A DNA stretch of 64,000 nt from Granulicella pectinivorans (GCF_900114625.1 NZ_FOZL01000002.1:620001-684000), one strand, 5' to 3'; shown: positions 17,512-26,146, counted from the first letter of the stretch. Program-made: numbers and translations. The notes: generated from the sequence alone by a model not told the origin.

Positions 17512-17544
17512 CGTTGCACCGTTTCTGGTGCAACGTTGTTGTTT
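17512..17544 (+). terminator. Terminator after cysteine desulfurase
   Basis: CGTTGCACC at 17512-17520 pairs perfectly with GGTGCAACG at 17527-17535 around a 6-base loop, followed by TTGTTGTTT. Confidence 0.85.
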
Positions 17545-17560
17545 AACCCGCATCCTAGTG

Positions 17561-17668
17561 TTCTAAAGGACTTACGGTTTGGCAGCGCGAAAATCCCAAT
17601 GTTTCACCACAAACCGTTCCCGATCGTTTTGGACACTAATTTGTGGTCTTTTGCATGGATATCGTGGG
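17561..17668 (-). repeat. Dispersed intergenic repeat, copy 2
   Basis: This is the inverted relative of the element at 13645-13742. On the minus strand it reads GATATCCATGCA, ACCACAAA, GTCCAAAACG, TTTGTGGTGAAACATTGG, TTTTCGC, TTTAGAA. ACCACAAA and TTTGTGGT form an 8-bp stem. A second partial copy of the ATGGATAT-GTGGGC word follows at 17675-17690. The rest of 17669-17841 shows no gene I can support. Confidence 0.6.
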
Positions 17669-17841
17669 CCAAAGTATGGATATTGTGGGCTCGAAGAGGC
17701 GGTATCGCGATTCCAGAAGCGATCCTCGGAGAAGCCCGGAGCTCAGGGTACCTCGGCGATGAGTTTGAGACGGCCGCGAACGCCACGCCCCTGAGCGCGA
17801 CGATTCGTTCGCTTCCCTTTGCTTCGGGATCAGGTTCGGAA

Positions 17842-17877
17842 CCCACATCGCAGAAGAGAGATGTGGGGCACCCGGTT
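17842..17877. repeat. Short palindromic repeat, copy A
   Basis: CCCACATC at 17842-17849 pairs with GATGTGGG at 17860-17867, followed by GCACCCGG. The same arms and trailing GCAC(C/G)(C/G)G word recur at 26161 and, more loosely, at 43446. It lies just past the minus-strand permease stop, facing a plus-strand gene end. Confidence 0.65.
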
Positions 17878-17888
17878 TGGTGGCTGGG

Positions 17889-19763
17889 CTAGAGATACCA
17901 GGGGATGTTGACGACCACGATGCGCTGGTTGCCGCGTACCAGGAGGAGCAGTTTTAGAAGCTGGACGCGCTGGTTGTGGAGGGCGTTCTCCCACCAGTGA
18001 CGGACGACCAGTTCGGGCAGCAGGACGGCTACCTTGCGACCGGGGTTCTGCTCTTCCAACTCCAGGATGTATTCCATCAACGGCTGCAGGATGAAGCGGT
18101 AGGAGGAGGTGATCGTGACCAGTTCGGGCTCCTGCATGTGATGGGCGCGGAGGGGAGCCATGATCATGTCGTCCCACTGATGCTCAAGGCCTGGGTCACC
18201 CTCGCCCTCGGCGTGGATGTGAACGACCTTGACCTCCTTCGACATCAACAGGCCGAAGCGGAGAGCCTTCTCGGTGATGCGGTCCCAACGAGCCATGGGG
18301 ATGACGACGAGGGGCTGTTCGAGGTTATCGAGGTTGATGGGCGCGCACTCGGCCATCTCCGCTTTAATGCGGTTGTAGTGGCGCTTCACCGCGAGCATGA
18401 GGAGGATGAGGATGGGAATGAGGAGAGCCGTGACCCAGGCTCCCGACATGAACTTCGAGGCCAGCACGATGCAGGTGGTGATGCCGGTGGCGACGGCTCC
18501 AATGCCGTTGACGAACATGTGCCAGCCGCGGCCTTTGTGGTCGCCTTCCTGCTTCTTCCAGTGGATGACCATGCCGGCCTGCGAGAGAGTGAAGGCGAGG
18601 AAGGCTCCGATGGCGTAGAGCGGGATGAGGCGATCGGTGACGCCTTTGAAGAGGATGAGGATGATGGCGGTGAAGGTGGTGAGGGCGTAGACGCCGTGCG
18701 AGAAGAGGAGACGTCGGCCGCGCAGGATGAAGACGTGCGGGAGGTAATCCTGGATGGCGATGGCGCGGACGAGACGGGGGAAGTCGGCGAAGGCGGTGTT
18801 GGCGGAGAGCGCGAGGGCGAGGAGGACCGAGCCCATGGTGGTGTAGTAGAACCAGCCGCGTCCGAAGACGGCGGTGACGAGGAGGGAGAGGAGGCTCTGG
18901 TAGCCGGTCTCGTCGGGGTTCATCGCCATGATGCCGTAGTGCTTGGCCAGCCAGGCAGTGCCGTAGAGCAGCACGATGAGGATGACGATGATGATGGTGA
19001 GGGTTTGCTGCGCGCGCTTGGCGCGGGGCTCCCCGAAGGCCATGACGCCGTTCGAGACGGCCTCGACGCCGGTCATGGCGGCGCATCCGGAGCTGAAGGC
19101 CTTGAGCATGAGCCAGTAGCCGAGGTACTTGACGGTCTGGGGAAGAGCCGGGGGGATGGGCGAGACGGGAAGCGGGTGTCCACCGGCGGCGTAAGTCTTG
19201 TAGACGCCGACGACGATGAGGGTGAGGAGGGTTCCGATGAAGAGGAAGGTCGGGATGATGAAGGCGGTTCCCGTATCCTTGACGCCACGCAGGTTGATCA
19301 CCGTGAGGATGGCGAGGATGAAGAGGCAGAGCAGAAGCGTGTGGGGCTGGAGACCGGGGACGGCCGAGGTGAGGGCCGTGACGCCGGCGGAGATGCCGAC
19401 CGCGGCGGTGAGGATGTAGTCGATCATCAAGGCGGCGGCGGCGAGGAGGCCGGCGCCGTGGCCGAGGTTTTCCGTCGCGACGGTGTAAGAACCGCCACCG
19501 GAGGGGTAGGCCTGGATGGTCTGGCGGTAGCTGAAGAAGACGATGACAAGCAGGACCAGAATGGTCGAGATGATGGGCAGGATGTAGGTGGTGCCGAGGA
19601 GGCCCAGCGGGATGAGCAGAGCCATCGCGGCCTCCGGTCCGTAGGCCGCGGAGGTGAGGGCATCGAGACCGAAGATCGGAATTCCTGCTGCGACGCCGAT
19701 GTGCTCGGCACGTTCTTCACTGGTTGCTAACGGTTTTCCAAAAACACGATCCTGAATCGACAT
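17889..19763 (-). CDS. APC-superfamily permease, KimA-like (possible K+ importer)
   Basis: A 624-residue permease starting MSIQDRVFGKPLATSEERAE. About 12 membrane helices begin with the broken first helix motif GLDALTSAAYGPEAA. The segments YPSGGGSYTVA, NLRGVKDTGTAFIIPT and EAVSNGV are typical of the KimA/YdaO branch of the APC superfamily. The last roughly 130 residues are cytoplasmic and resemble a universal-stress-like domain (PLVVIPMARWDRITEKALRF, VKVVHIHAEGE), as in KimA, where it binds c-di-AMP. High-affinity K+ uptake is therefore the best guess; amino-acid transport is the alternative. The upstream ATG at 19820 is less likely because it adds a charged non-homologous leader. Confidence 0.8.
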   Translation of the reverse strand: MSIQDRVFGKPLATSEERAEHIGVAAGIPIFGLDALTSAAYGPEAAMALLIPLGLLGTTYILPIISTILVLLVIVFFSYRQTIQAYPSGGGSYTVATENLGHGAGLLAAAALMIDYILTAAVGISAGVTALTSAVPGLQPHTLLLCLFILAILTVINLRGVKDTGTAFIIPTFLFIGTLLTLIVVGVYKTYAAGGHPLPVSPIPPALPQTVKYLGYWLMLKAFSSGCAAMTGVEAVSNGVMAFGEPRAKRAQQTLTIIIVILIVLLYGTAWLAKHYGIMAMNPDETGYQSLLSLLVTAVFGRGWFYYTTMGSVLLALALSANTAFADFPRLVRAIAIQDYLPHVFILRGRRLLFSHGVYALTTFTAIILILFKGVTDRLIPLYAIGAFLAFTLSQAGMVIHWKKQEGDHKGRGWHMFVNGIGAVATGITTCIVLASKFMSGAWVTALLIPILILLMLAVKRHYNRIKAEMAECAPINLDNLEQPLVVIPMARWDRITEKALRFGLLMSKEVKVVHIHAEGEGDPGLEHQWDDMIMAPLRAHHMQEPELVTITSSYRFILQPLMEYILELEEQNPGRKVAVLLPELVVRHWWENALHNQRVQLLKLLLLVRGNQRIVVVNIPWYL

Positions 19764-19926
19764 AACCAGACGTATCCTAGACCTATCTGGAACGGTTCTA
19801 TGAGAAATTATGCATCCCACTCCTATAATCGAACAGAAATGCGGTTTTTTTGTTGAAATTACGCTTCCTCACGTTTTTTGAAGCGTCCAATCTTGTTGTT
19901 TACCACCGATTTTGAGGAGTTTTTCC

Positions 19927-20487
19927 ATGTCAGCCAGCGCACTTTATGAATTGCCGGTTCACACGATTTCCGGCGAGGGAACGACGCTTGCCGAGTACCG
20001 GGGCAAGGTTTTGTTGATTGTGAACGTCGCCTCGAAGTGCGGACTTACGCCGCAGTACGACGCGCTCGAGAAGCTGTACAGCCGGTTCAAGGACTCGGGA
20101 TTTGTCGTGCTGGGCTTTCCGGCAAACGACTTTGCCGAGCAGGAGCCGGGATCGAACGAGGAGATCGCGAGTTTCTGCCGGATGACGTTTGCGGTCGACT
20201 TTCCGATGTTTTCGAAGATCGTGGTGACAGGTCCGGAGAAGGATCCGTTGTACGCAACACTGACGGCGGCAAAGCCCGAGGCGTACACGCCGAATCCAGG
20301 CGCGATGCGGGAGAACCTGAAGGGCTATCTGAACCCGAAGGGTCTGGATACAACCGAGGCACCCGAGGTGCTTTGGAACTTCGAGAAGTTCCTGGTGGAC
20401 CGCGAAGGCAAGGTGGTGGCACGGTTCTCGCCGGAGGTCACGCCGGACGATCCGGCAGTGGTGGCGGCGATCGAGGCTGCACTTTAG
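19927..20487 (+). CDS. Glutathione peroxidase family peroxidase
   Basis: Reduces hydrogen peroxide or lipid hydroperoxides, in bacteria usually with thioredoxin. The 186-residue protein has the peroxidatic cysteine in VNVASKCGLTPQY (about residue 37), followed by LGFPANDFAEQEPGS (with the conserved asparagine and glutamate) and WNFEKFLVDREGKVVARF with the catalytic Trp-Asn pair. ATG 19927 is preceded by GAGGAG at 19913-19918. The resolving-Cys region has SFCRMTF. There is no signal peptide, so it is cytoplasmic. Confidence 0.93.
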   Translation: MSASALYELPVHTISGEGTTLAEYRGKVLLIVNVASKCGLTPQYDALEKLYSRFKDSGFVVLGFPANDFAEQEPGSNEEIASFCRMTFAVDFPMFSKIVVTGPEKDPLYATLTAAKPEAYTPNPGAMRENLKGYLNPKGLDTTEAPEVLWNFEKFLVDREGKVVARFSPEVTPDDPAVVAAIEAAL

Positions 20488-20596
20488 TTTGGCGGTTTTG
20501 CTGCTGATATCTTAGGGCCCGCGCTTTGGAGACTTTCCAGGGCGCGGGTTCGTCCTTTAAGCCATCCAAGGTCTTTTGAGAGGAAATACCCGCACT

Positions 20597-22522
20597 ATGA
20601 AGAGCTTTGCCGCTTCCCTGCTGCCGTTGGCGCTGCTCGCCACGGCTGCCGCCCAGCCGTACAAGACGACCCCGATCCAGATTACCGCCGACCTGACCGA
20701 GGGGCCGCGCAAGCTGTATCACGCTGAGGTCGATATTCCGGTCACGGCGGGGCCTATCACGCTGACGACGCCGAAGTGGATTCCGGGCAACCACAGGCCG
20801 ACCGGGCCGGTGGATGACATTACGGGCGTGGTGTTTACGGCCAACGGGACCGTGCTGCCGTGGCGCCGGGACGATGTGAATCTCTACCAATTCCACGTGA
20901 CGGTGCCGAAGGGCGTGAAGACGCTGCACGCTCACCTGGACTGCATTGTGACCTCGCGCGCGACGCAGAAGATGGCCGTGCTGGAGTGGGAGAAGCTGCT
21001 GCTGTATCCGGTAGGGACGCCGGTGAAAGACATTCTGGTCGAGCCCAGCGTGACCGTTCCGACGGGCTGGGGACAGGGCACGGCGCTGATTCCGATGGGA
21101 CCGGCGGTTCCGTCGCTGAACAGCGGGCTGCCGGGGACGACGCAGAAGTATGGCGTGCTCTCGGTGGAGCAGTTGCAGGATTCACCGGTGATCGCGGGGC
21201 AGTACTTCCGTGAGTTTCCGCTGGCTCCGGATGTGATGCCGAAGCACTATATCGACGTGGTGTCGGACCAGCCCGAGGACTCCAACCTGCGACCGCAGTT
21301 GCTGGCGGAGCTGAACAACCTCGTCCATGAGACGGGTGCGGCGTACAACTCGCGGCACTACACGACCTACCACTTTCTGCTGACGCTTTCCGATGTCGCG
21401 GGCGGCGAGGGGCTGGAGCATGGTCAGTCTTCGGATAACGGGGTGAACGAGAAGTCGTTTGCCACGCAGACCTCACAGCTTGCGGATGCGGACCTTCTGG
21501 CACATGAGTTTACGCACTCCTGGAACGGCAAGTACCGCCGTCCGGCGCGGCTGTACCAGCCTACGTTCGAGGAGCCGGAGCAGGGCGATCTGCTTTGGGT
21601 CTATGAGGGCATGACGCAGTATATGGGCAATGTCCTCGCGGCGCGTTCGGGGCTGAAGACGCAGGCGCAGTACAGGAACGACCTGGCGGCATCGGCGGGC
21701 TCGCTGGACTATAAGTCCGGGCGTATCTGGCGCAATACGGAGGATACGGCGATTGCGGCAAGCGTTCTGCGCGGTGGGAATCCGGCGTGGTCGAACTGGA
21801 AGCGCGGGCAGGACTACTACCAGGAGGGCGAGCTGCTGTGGCTGGACGCCGACACGACGATCCGCAAGCTGACGGATGGGAAGAAGTCGCTGACGGACTT
21901 CCAGCACATCTTCCTGGGCAAGGGCGGCAATACCGGACCGCTGATTGTGCCCTATGAGTTCGACGAGCTGGTGAAGGATCTGAACGAGGTGGTGAAGTGC
22001 GACTGGGCCACGTTCCTGAAGACGCGGATTACGTCGCTGAACGCGCATGCGAATACCGAGGGAATCGAGCAGGGCGGGTACAAGCTGGTGTACCAGGATC
22101 ATCCGGCGAGCGATGCTCCCACGGCTGGGCGTGGACGCGGCGGCGTGAATGTCTGGTACTCGCTTGGACTGCGGGTCTCGACCGAGGGCGCGATTGCCGA
22201 TGTGCGCTGGGGTAGCCCGGCGGACAAGGCCAAACTGGCTCCGGGCGGGAAGATCATCGCGGTGAACGGCGTGGTGTATTCGGGCGACGGGCTGAAGGCG
22301 GCAGTGGTGGCGGCGAAGGGCAAGACTGAGCCGATCCACCTGATCGTACAGACGGAGACGTTCATCAACGTGGTGGATCTGCCTTACTTCGAGGGTGAGA
22401 AATATCCGGCCCTGGTGCGGGTGGAAGGGACTCCGGATCTGCTGGACGAGATCACCAAGCCACTGACGACGCCGGATCCTGCTTCGGTGGCGAAGGAGCG
22501 TGGAGGGCACACGGCGGAGTAA
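20597..22522 (+). CDS. Secreted M61 family (glycyl) aminopeptidase with PDZ domain
   Basis: A 641-residue exported metallopeptidase. The signal peptide is SFAASLLPLALLATAAAQ. The N-terminal beta domain contains TTPKWIPGNHRPTGPVDDI, typical of M61 peptidases. The zinc site is LLAHEFTHSWNGKYRRP (HExxH), with the third ligand expected in LLWVYEGMTQYMG. A C-terminal PDZ-like domain starts near residue 520 (YSLGLRVSTEGAIADVRWGS). It probably degrades peptides in the periplasm. ATG 20597 is chosen because the frame upstream of it is not homologous. Confidence 0.9.
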   Translation: MKSFAASLLPLALLATAAAQPYKTTPIQITADLTEGPRKLYHAEVDIPVTAGPITLTTPKWIPGNHRPTGPVDDITGVVFTANGTVLPWRRDDVNLYQFHVTVPKGVKTLHAHLDCIVTSRATQKMAVLEWEKLLLYPVGTPVKDILVEPSVTVPTGWGQGTALIPMGPAVPSLNSGLPGTTQKYGVLSVEQLQDSPVIAGQYFREFPLAPDVMPKHYIDVVSDQPEDSNLRPQLLAELNNLVHETGAAYNSRHYTTYHFLLTLSDVAGGEGLEHGQSSDNGVNEKSFATQTSQLADADLLAHEFTHSWNGKYRRPARLYQPTFEEPEQGDLLWVYEGMTQYMGNVLAARSGLKTQAQYRNDLAASAGSLDYKSGRIWRNTEDTAIAASVLRGGNPAWSNWKRGQDYYQEGELLWLDADTTIRKLTDGKKSLTDFQHIFLGKGGNTGPLIVPYEFDELVKDLNEVVKCDWATFLKTRITSLNAHANTEGIEQGGYKLVYQDHPASDAPTAGRGRGGVNVWYSLGLRVSTEGAIADVRWGSPADKAKLAPGGKIIAVNGVVYSGDGLKAAVVAAKGKTEPIHLIVQTETFINVVDLPYFEGEKYPALVRVEGTPDLLDEITKPLTTPDPASVAKERGGHTAE

Positions 22523-22542
22523 CGCCGCAGGCAGGGCGAAGG

Positions 22543-22580
22543 AACGGGGGACGGCTTCGGCTGTCCCCCGTTTTTATTTT
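22543..22580 (+). terminator. Terminator after the M61 peptidase
   Basis: CGGGGGAC at 22545-22552 pairs with GTCCCCCG at 22563-22570; the inner GGCTTCGGCT extends the stem around a TTCG-type loop. The tail is TTTTTATTTT. A textbook intrinsic terminator. Confidence 0.95.
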
Positions 22581-22592
22581 GGAATAGAGTGG

Positions 22593-22621
22593 TTGACAAT
22601 CAATAACCATATGGTTATGGT
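22593..22621 (+). promoter_or_regulatory. ArsR-operon promoter with overlapping palindromic operator
   Basis: TTGACA at 22593-22598 and TATGGT at 22616-22621 are 17 bases apart. The perfect 16-base palindrome ATAACCATATGGTTAT spans 22603-22618, filling the spacer and covering the start of the -10 box. It is placed so that the ArsR product, which starts at 22629, could block its own promoter. The transcript leader would be very short or nearly absent. Confidence 0.75.
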
Positions 22622-22628
22622 TTTCTTC

Positions 22629-22949
22629 ATGGCAGCGAACCCGGATCACGTCTTCAAGGCACTCTCCGATCCCACCCGGCGGGCTCTCTTCGAACGGCTG
22701 ACGCGCGATGGGGAGCAGACCGTGCATGCCCTGACCGAACGCGCGGGGGTTTCGCAGCCGATGGTCTCGAAGCACCTGGCGGCGCTGAAGCGAGCGAAGC
22801 TGGTGCAGCACAGGCGGGATGGCCGCGAGACGCACTATCGCGCGGAGCCGCTGGCGCTGGGGCCTCTGGTGGATTGGATGAATGTGTACGGCGCGTTCTG
22901 GCGCGACCGTTTCGACCAACTGGAGCAGTTACTGGAAAGGATGGAGTAG
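22629..22949 (+). CDS. ArsR-family winged-helix repressor
   Basis: A 106-residue regulator with the ArsR helix-turn-helix ALTERAGVSQPMVSKHLAALK (about 35-55) preceded by ALSDPTRRALFERL. It has no cysteine metal site, so it belongs to the metal-independent group that precedes SRPBCC genes (SdpR/YczG-like). ATG 22629 gives the usual MAANPDHVFKALSDPTRR start; upstream ATGs at 22611 and 22617 lie within the promoter/operator. The SRPBCC gene begins directly at the next base after the stop, indicating an operon and coupled translation. Confidence 0.9.
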   Translation: MAANPDHVFKALSDPTRRALFERLTRDGEQTVHALTERAGVSQPMVSKHLAALKRAKLVQHRRDGRETHYRAEPLALGPLVDWMNVYGAFWRDRFDQLEQLLERME

Positions 22950-23369
22950 ATGAGCGATACGACCGCAACACGCACTCTCGTGATCGAGCGCGAGATGGCG
23001 CACACGCCGGACAAGATATGGCGTGCGCTGACGGAGAGCCCGCTGATTGCACAGTGGCTGATGAAGAACGAGTTTCAGCCGGTGGTGGGGCATGGGTTCC
23101 AGTTCCGTTCAACGCCGGTGCAGGGCTGGGACGGGATCATCGAGTCGAAGGTGTTGGCGGTGGAGCCGAAGACAAAGCTCTCGTATCGCTGGGACTCGAT
23201 GGGGCTGGAGAGCGTGGTGACCTTTACGCTGACGCCGACCGAGGGCGGGACGCATCTGCGGATGGAGCAGGCGGGCTTCCGGTCGGAGGAGGACATGGCC
23301 TACAAGGGCGCGAAGTACGGATGGCAGGGGTTCCTGGGCAAGCTGGACAAACTGGCGGAGGAGCTATGA
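22950..23369 (+). CDS. SRPBCC (AHSA1/Aha1-like) domain protein
   Basis: A 139-residue START/Bet v1-like fold protein: RTLVIEREMAHTPDKIWRAL at the N-terminus, then IAQWLM, LSYRWDS and GGTHLRMEQAGF, ending with WQGFLGKLDKLAEEL. Such proteins bind a small hydrophobic ligand. Together with the ArsR repressor they form common two-gene modules whose ligand is unknown. The gene follows arsR without a gap and overlaps the next gene by four bases (ATGA). Confidence 0.9.
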   Translation: MSDTTATRTLVIEREMAHTPDKIWRALTESPLIAQWLMKNEFQPVVGHGFQFRSTPVQGWDGIIESKVLAVEPKTKLSYRWDSMGLESVVTFTLTPTEGGTHLRMEQAGFRSEEDMAYKGAKYGWQGFLGKLDKLAEEL

Positions 23370-23767
23370 GGGGAAGCGTTCCGTACTGGACGACGACCGC
23401 GCTGGTGGCTTTCTTTATCGGGAGTGGAGGGGCCGCGCAGATGTCGATGCTGCGCGGCGACCTGCACGGCACGGTGCCGGTGCTTGGCTATCCGATCTAC
23501 TTCATGGTCATCCTTGGGTTCTGGAAGGTGCTGGGGGCGATTGCGATCGTGGCGCCCCGGTATCCGCGGCTGAAGGAGTGGGCCTATGCGGGGATCTTCT
23601 TCGACCTGACAGGGGCGTCTGCGTCGTGCGCGGCGGTGGGCGGGTATGGGGCGTATGGATTTCATGTGATCGCCCCGCTGATCCTGACCGTGCTGACGTT
23701 GGCGTCGTGGTGGCTGCGGCCGGAGAGCCGGGTGTTGGGCGTGCTTCGTCCGGTCAGCGTGGGCTGA
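23366..23767 (+). CDS. DoxX-like four-helix membrane protein
   Basis: A 133-residue integral membrane protein with four hydrophobic helices (TTALVAFFIGSGGAAQM, FMVILGFWKVLGAIAIVAP, AGIFFDLTGASASCAAVGG, LILTVLTLASWWL). The motif GFWKVLGAIAIVAPRYPRLKEWAYAG is typical of the DoxX_2 family. It is coupled by an ATGA overlap to the SRPBCC gene and so is the third gene of the ArsR-controlled operon. Its biochemical role is unknown. Confidence 0.85.
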   Translation: MRGSVPYWTTTALVAFFIGSGGAAQMSMLRGDLHGTVPVLGYPIYFMVILGFWKVLGAIAIVAPRYPRLKEWAYAGIFFDLTGASASCAAVGGYGAYGFHVIAPLILTVLTLASWWLRPESRVLGVLRPVSVG

Positions 23768-23832
23768 AGCGAGCGGTGGTGGCGGGTCGAGTAATATATT
23801 ACGCATCCTGTCTTTGTCTGGAGCGTTCTTCG

Positions 23833-24924
23833 ATGAAATGTCTTGCCGCCCTGCTCTCTCTTGTCGCGTTTTCCGGTTCTTTGCTGGGTCAGGCGCTGGC
23901 GCCGAAGGGCGCTCCGCAGGCCTGGCCCACCGTCGATGGGACGTATACGATCAACCACTTCCAGTTCAAGGATGGCGAGACGATCGACCGTCTGCGGCTG
24001 CACTACCTGACGCTGGGCACACCGCACAAGGACGCCGCCGGGCATGTGGATAACGCGGTGCTGCTGCTGCATGGCACGGGCGGGGATGCTCACTCGCTGC
24101 TGAATCCGGTGTTCTCGGAGGTGCTGTTTGTGCCGGGTGGGGTGCTCGATATCACGAAGTACTTTCTGATTCTGCCGGACGATATCGGTCAGGGCACTTC
24201 GAGCAAGCCTTCCGATGGGATGCACGCGAAGTTTCCGCAGTACGACTACGACGACATGGTGCGGTCGCAGTACATGATGCTGACCGAAGGGATGAAGGTC
24301 GACCATCTGCGGCTGGTTCTGGGGACGTCGATGGGGTGCATGCAGGCGTTTGTGTGGGGCGAGACGTATCAGGGCTATGCGCAAGCGCTGGCCCCGTTTG
24401 CGTGTCTGCCGGTGGAGCTGGCGGGGCGGAACCGGATGATGCGGTATATGACGATCTCGGCGATCAGGAACGATCCCGCGTGGATGGGCGGGGAGTACAA
24501 GAGCGAGCCCGTCCAGGGGCTGCGGACCGCGAACGAGATGCTGCTGGTGATGGGCTCGAGCCCGCTGCAGATGCAGAAGGCGGCGCCTACTCGGGCGGCG
24601 GCGGAGGCTTATGTCGACAAATATCTGGCTGGGACGATGGCCCGGACGGACGCGAACGACATGATCTATTACGTGAACGCCAGCCGGAACTATAACCCGA
24701 CACCGAAGCTGGGGACGATTACCGTGCCGGTGCTTTGGATCAACTCGGCGGACGACTATATCAATCCGCCGGAGCTGGGGATCGCGGAGAAGATGGTGCA
24801 TGCGATGCCGCGGGCGAAGTTTATTTTGATTCCGACTTCGGACGCCACGCGGGGGCATGGAACGCATACGGTGGCGGCGATCTGGAAGGATTATCTGGCG
24901 GCGTTTATGAAGGAAACGGAGTAG
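23833..24924 (+). CDS. Secreted MetX-like alpha/beta hydrolase
   Basis: A 363-residue alpha/beta hydrolase of the homoserine O-acetyltransferase-like group. The nucleophile Ser is in LGTSMGCMQAF (GxSMGG-like elbow), the acid in WINSADDYINPPE and the His in GHGTHT. An N-terminal signal peptide (MKCLAALLSLVAFSGSLLGQ) makes it exported, which argues against a role in methionine synthesis and for an esterase or acyltransferase on the cell envelope. Early GxG is NAVLLLHGTGGDA. ATG 23833 begins the signal peptide; the frame remains open upstream but without homology. Confidence 0.8.
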   Translation: MKCLAALLSLVAFSGSLLGQALAPKGAPQAWPTVDGTYTINHFQFKDGETIDRLRLHYLTLGTPHKDAAGHVDNAVLLLHGTGGDAHSLLNPVFSEVLFVPGGVLDITKYFLILPDDIGQGTSSKPSDGMHAKFPQYDYDDMVRSQYMMLTEGMKVDHLRLVLGTSMGCMQAFVWGETYQGYAQALAPFACLPVELAGRNRMMRYMTISAIRNDPAWMGGEYKSEPVQGLRTANEMLLVMGSSPLQMQKAAPTRAAAEAYVDKYLAGTMARTDANDMIYYVNASRNYNPTPKLGTITVPVLWINSADDYINPPELGIAEKMVHAMPRAKFILIPTSDATRGHGTHTVAAIWKDYLAAFMKETE

Positions 24925-25021
24925 TCGTGCCAGACGGGCCGCTGCGCGCGGAGCGGTCACTTCGTGACGTGTGAATGCTTCGCGATGGGCCTGTCGCTGG
25001 TCGGCGTAAAATATATGCAGG

Positions 25022-26146
25022 ATGTCTGCGCCTGAGACCATTGCCGTTGCCATGTCCGGAGGAGTCGATTCCTCCGCCGTTGCCGCGCTTCTGCGCGAGC
25101 AGGGGCATACGCTGGTCGGGCTGACCCTGCAGCTCTGGAACCAGAGGCGGCTGGCCGGACACGAAGGGATGCCGGAATCAGTACAGGGCCGGTGTTGCTC
25201 CATCGACGATGTCTACGACGCACGGCGTGTGGCGGAGCACCTGGGGATTCCCTACTACCTCGTGAACCAGGAGGAGCGGTTCGAGAACGAGGTGGTGAAG
25301 CCGTTCGTGAGCGAGTATCTGGCTGGGCGTACGCCGATTCCCTGCACACTCTGCAACAACCACCTGAAGTTCGATGCGCTGCTGATCACCGCGCGGCAGA
25401 TTGGCGCGGATCGCATCGCCACCGGCCACTATGCGCGGAATCACTACGACGAGGCGCGCGGGCGGTGGATTCTTTCTCGGCCGGCGGATCGGTCGAAGGA
25501 CCAGACCTACTTTCTGTTTGGGCTGACGCAGGACCAGTTGGCGCACACGCTGTTTCCGCTGGGCGAGATGACCAAGCCGGTGGTGCGGCAGATGGCAGCG
25601 GATGCAGGACTGGCGCTGGCGAAGAAGCCCGACTCGCAGGAGATCTGCTTTATTCCCGGCGGCGATTACTCAGCGTTTCTGGCAGCGTATCTGGAGGATG
25701 TGGGCGAGGAGCAGCCGGATCTCTCGGGCGAACTGGTTTCGACCGCCGGCGAAGTGCTGGGGAAGCATGCGGGGATCCATACCGTGACGGTGGGGCAGAG
25801 GAAGGGGCTTGGGTTGACCAGCCCGAATCCGCTGTATGTGCTGCAGATTCATCCGGAGAGCCACGCGGTGACGGTGGGAAGCGAGGCCGAGTTGATGGGA
25901 ACGGAGCTCTATGCGGACCGGCTGAACTGGATCTCCATTGCAGAGCTGACGGAGCCGATTCGCGTGGAGGCCAAGATTCGCCATCGGCATGAGCCTGCGT
26001 GGGCAACGCTTTCTCCGGCTGGCGAAGGGCTCGCGCATGTGGTCTTCGACGAGCCGCAGCGGGCGATTACGCCGGGACAGTCCGCGATCTTCTTCCAGGG
26101 GGATGAGGTTGTGGGCGGTGGCTGGATTGTGAACCGGAATAGCTGA
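25022..26146 (+). CDS. mnmA: tRNA-specific 2-thiouridylase MnmA
   Basis: Thiolates U34 of tRNA Lys, Glu and Gln. The 374-residue protein starts with the PP-loop ATP pyrophosphatase motif AVAMSGGVDSSAVAALL (8-24), followed by PCTLCNNHLKFDALL with the first catalytic Cys and the second in DSQEICFIPGGDYSAFL. Between them, GADRIATGHYAR and KDQTYFLFGLTQ are conserved. The C-terminal beta-barrel ends VVGGGWI. It stands alone and is followed by a palindromic repeat at the convergent junction. Confidence 0.96.
   Translation: MSAPETIAVAMSGGVDSSAVAALLREQGHTLVGLTLQLWNQRRLAGHEGMPESVQGRCCSIDDVYDARRVAEHLGIPYYLVNQEERFENEVVKPFVSEYLAGRTPIPCTLCNNHLKFDALLITARQIGADRIATGHYARNHYDEARGRWILSRPADRSKDQTYFLFGLTQDQLAHTLFPLGEMTKPVVRQMAADAGLALAKKPDSQEICFIPGGDYSAFLAAYLEDVGEEQPDLSGELVSTAGEVLGKHAGIHTVTVGQRKGLGLTSPNPLYVLQIHPESHAVTVGSEAELMGTELYADRLNWISIAELTEPIRVEAKIRHRHEPAWATLSPAGEGLAHVVFDEPQRAITPGQSAIFFQGDEVVGGGWIVNRNS

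Noticed and set aside
17599..17892. Possible PIN-like start (FPIVLDTNLW) in the gap after cysteine desulfurase
   Set aside because: It falls within the dispersed repeat, the PIN pattern does not continue, and the frame has no ribosome-binding site.
17976..19730. 584-residue plus-strand frame, very rich in Asp/Glu/Gly
   Set aside because: Antisense to the permease; its low-complexity acidic composition is the mirror of membrane-helix codons.
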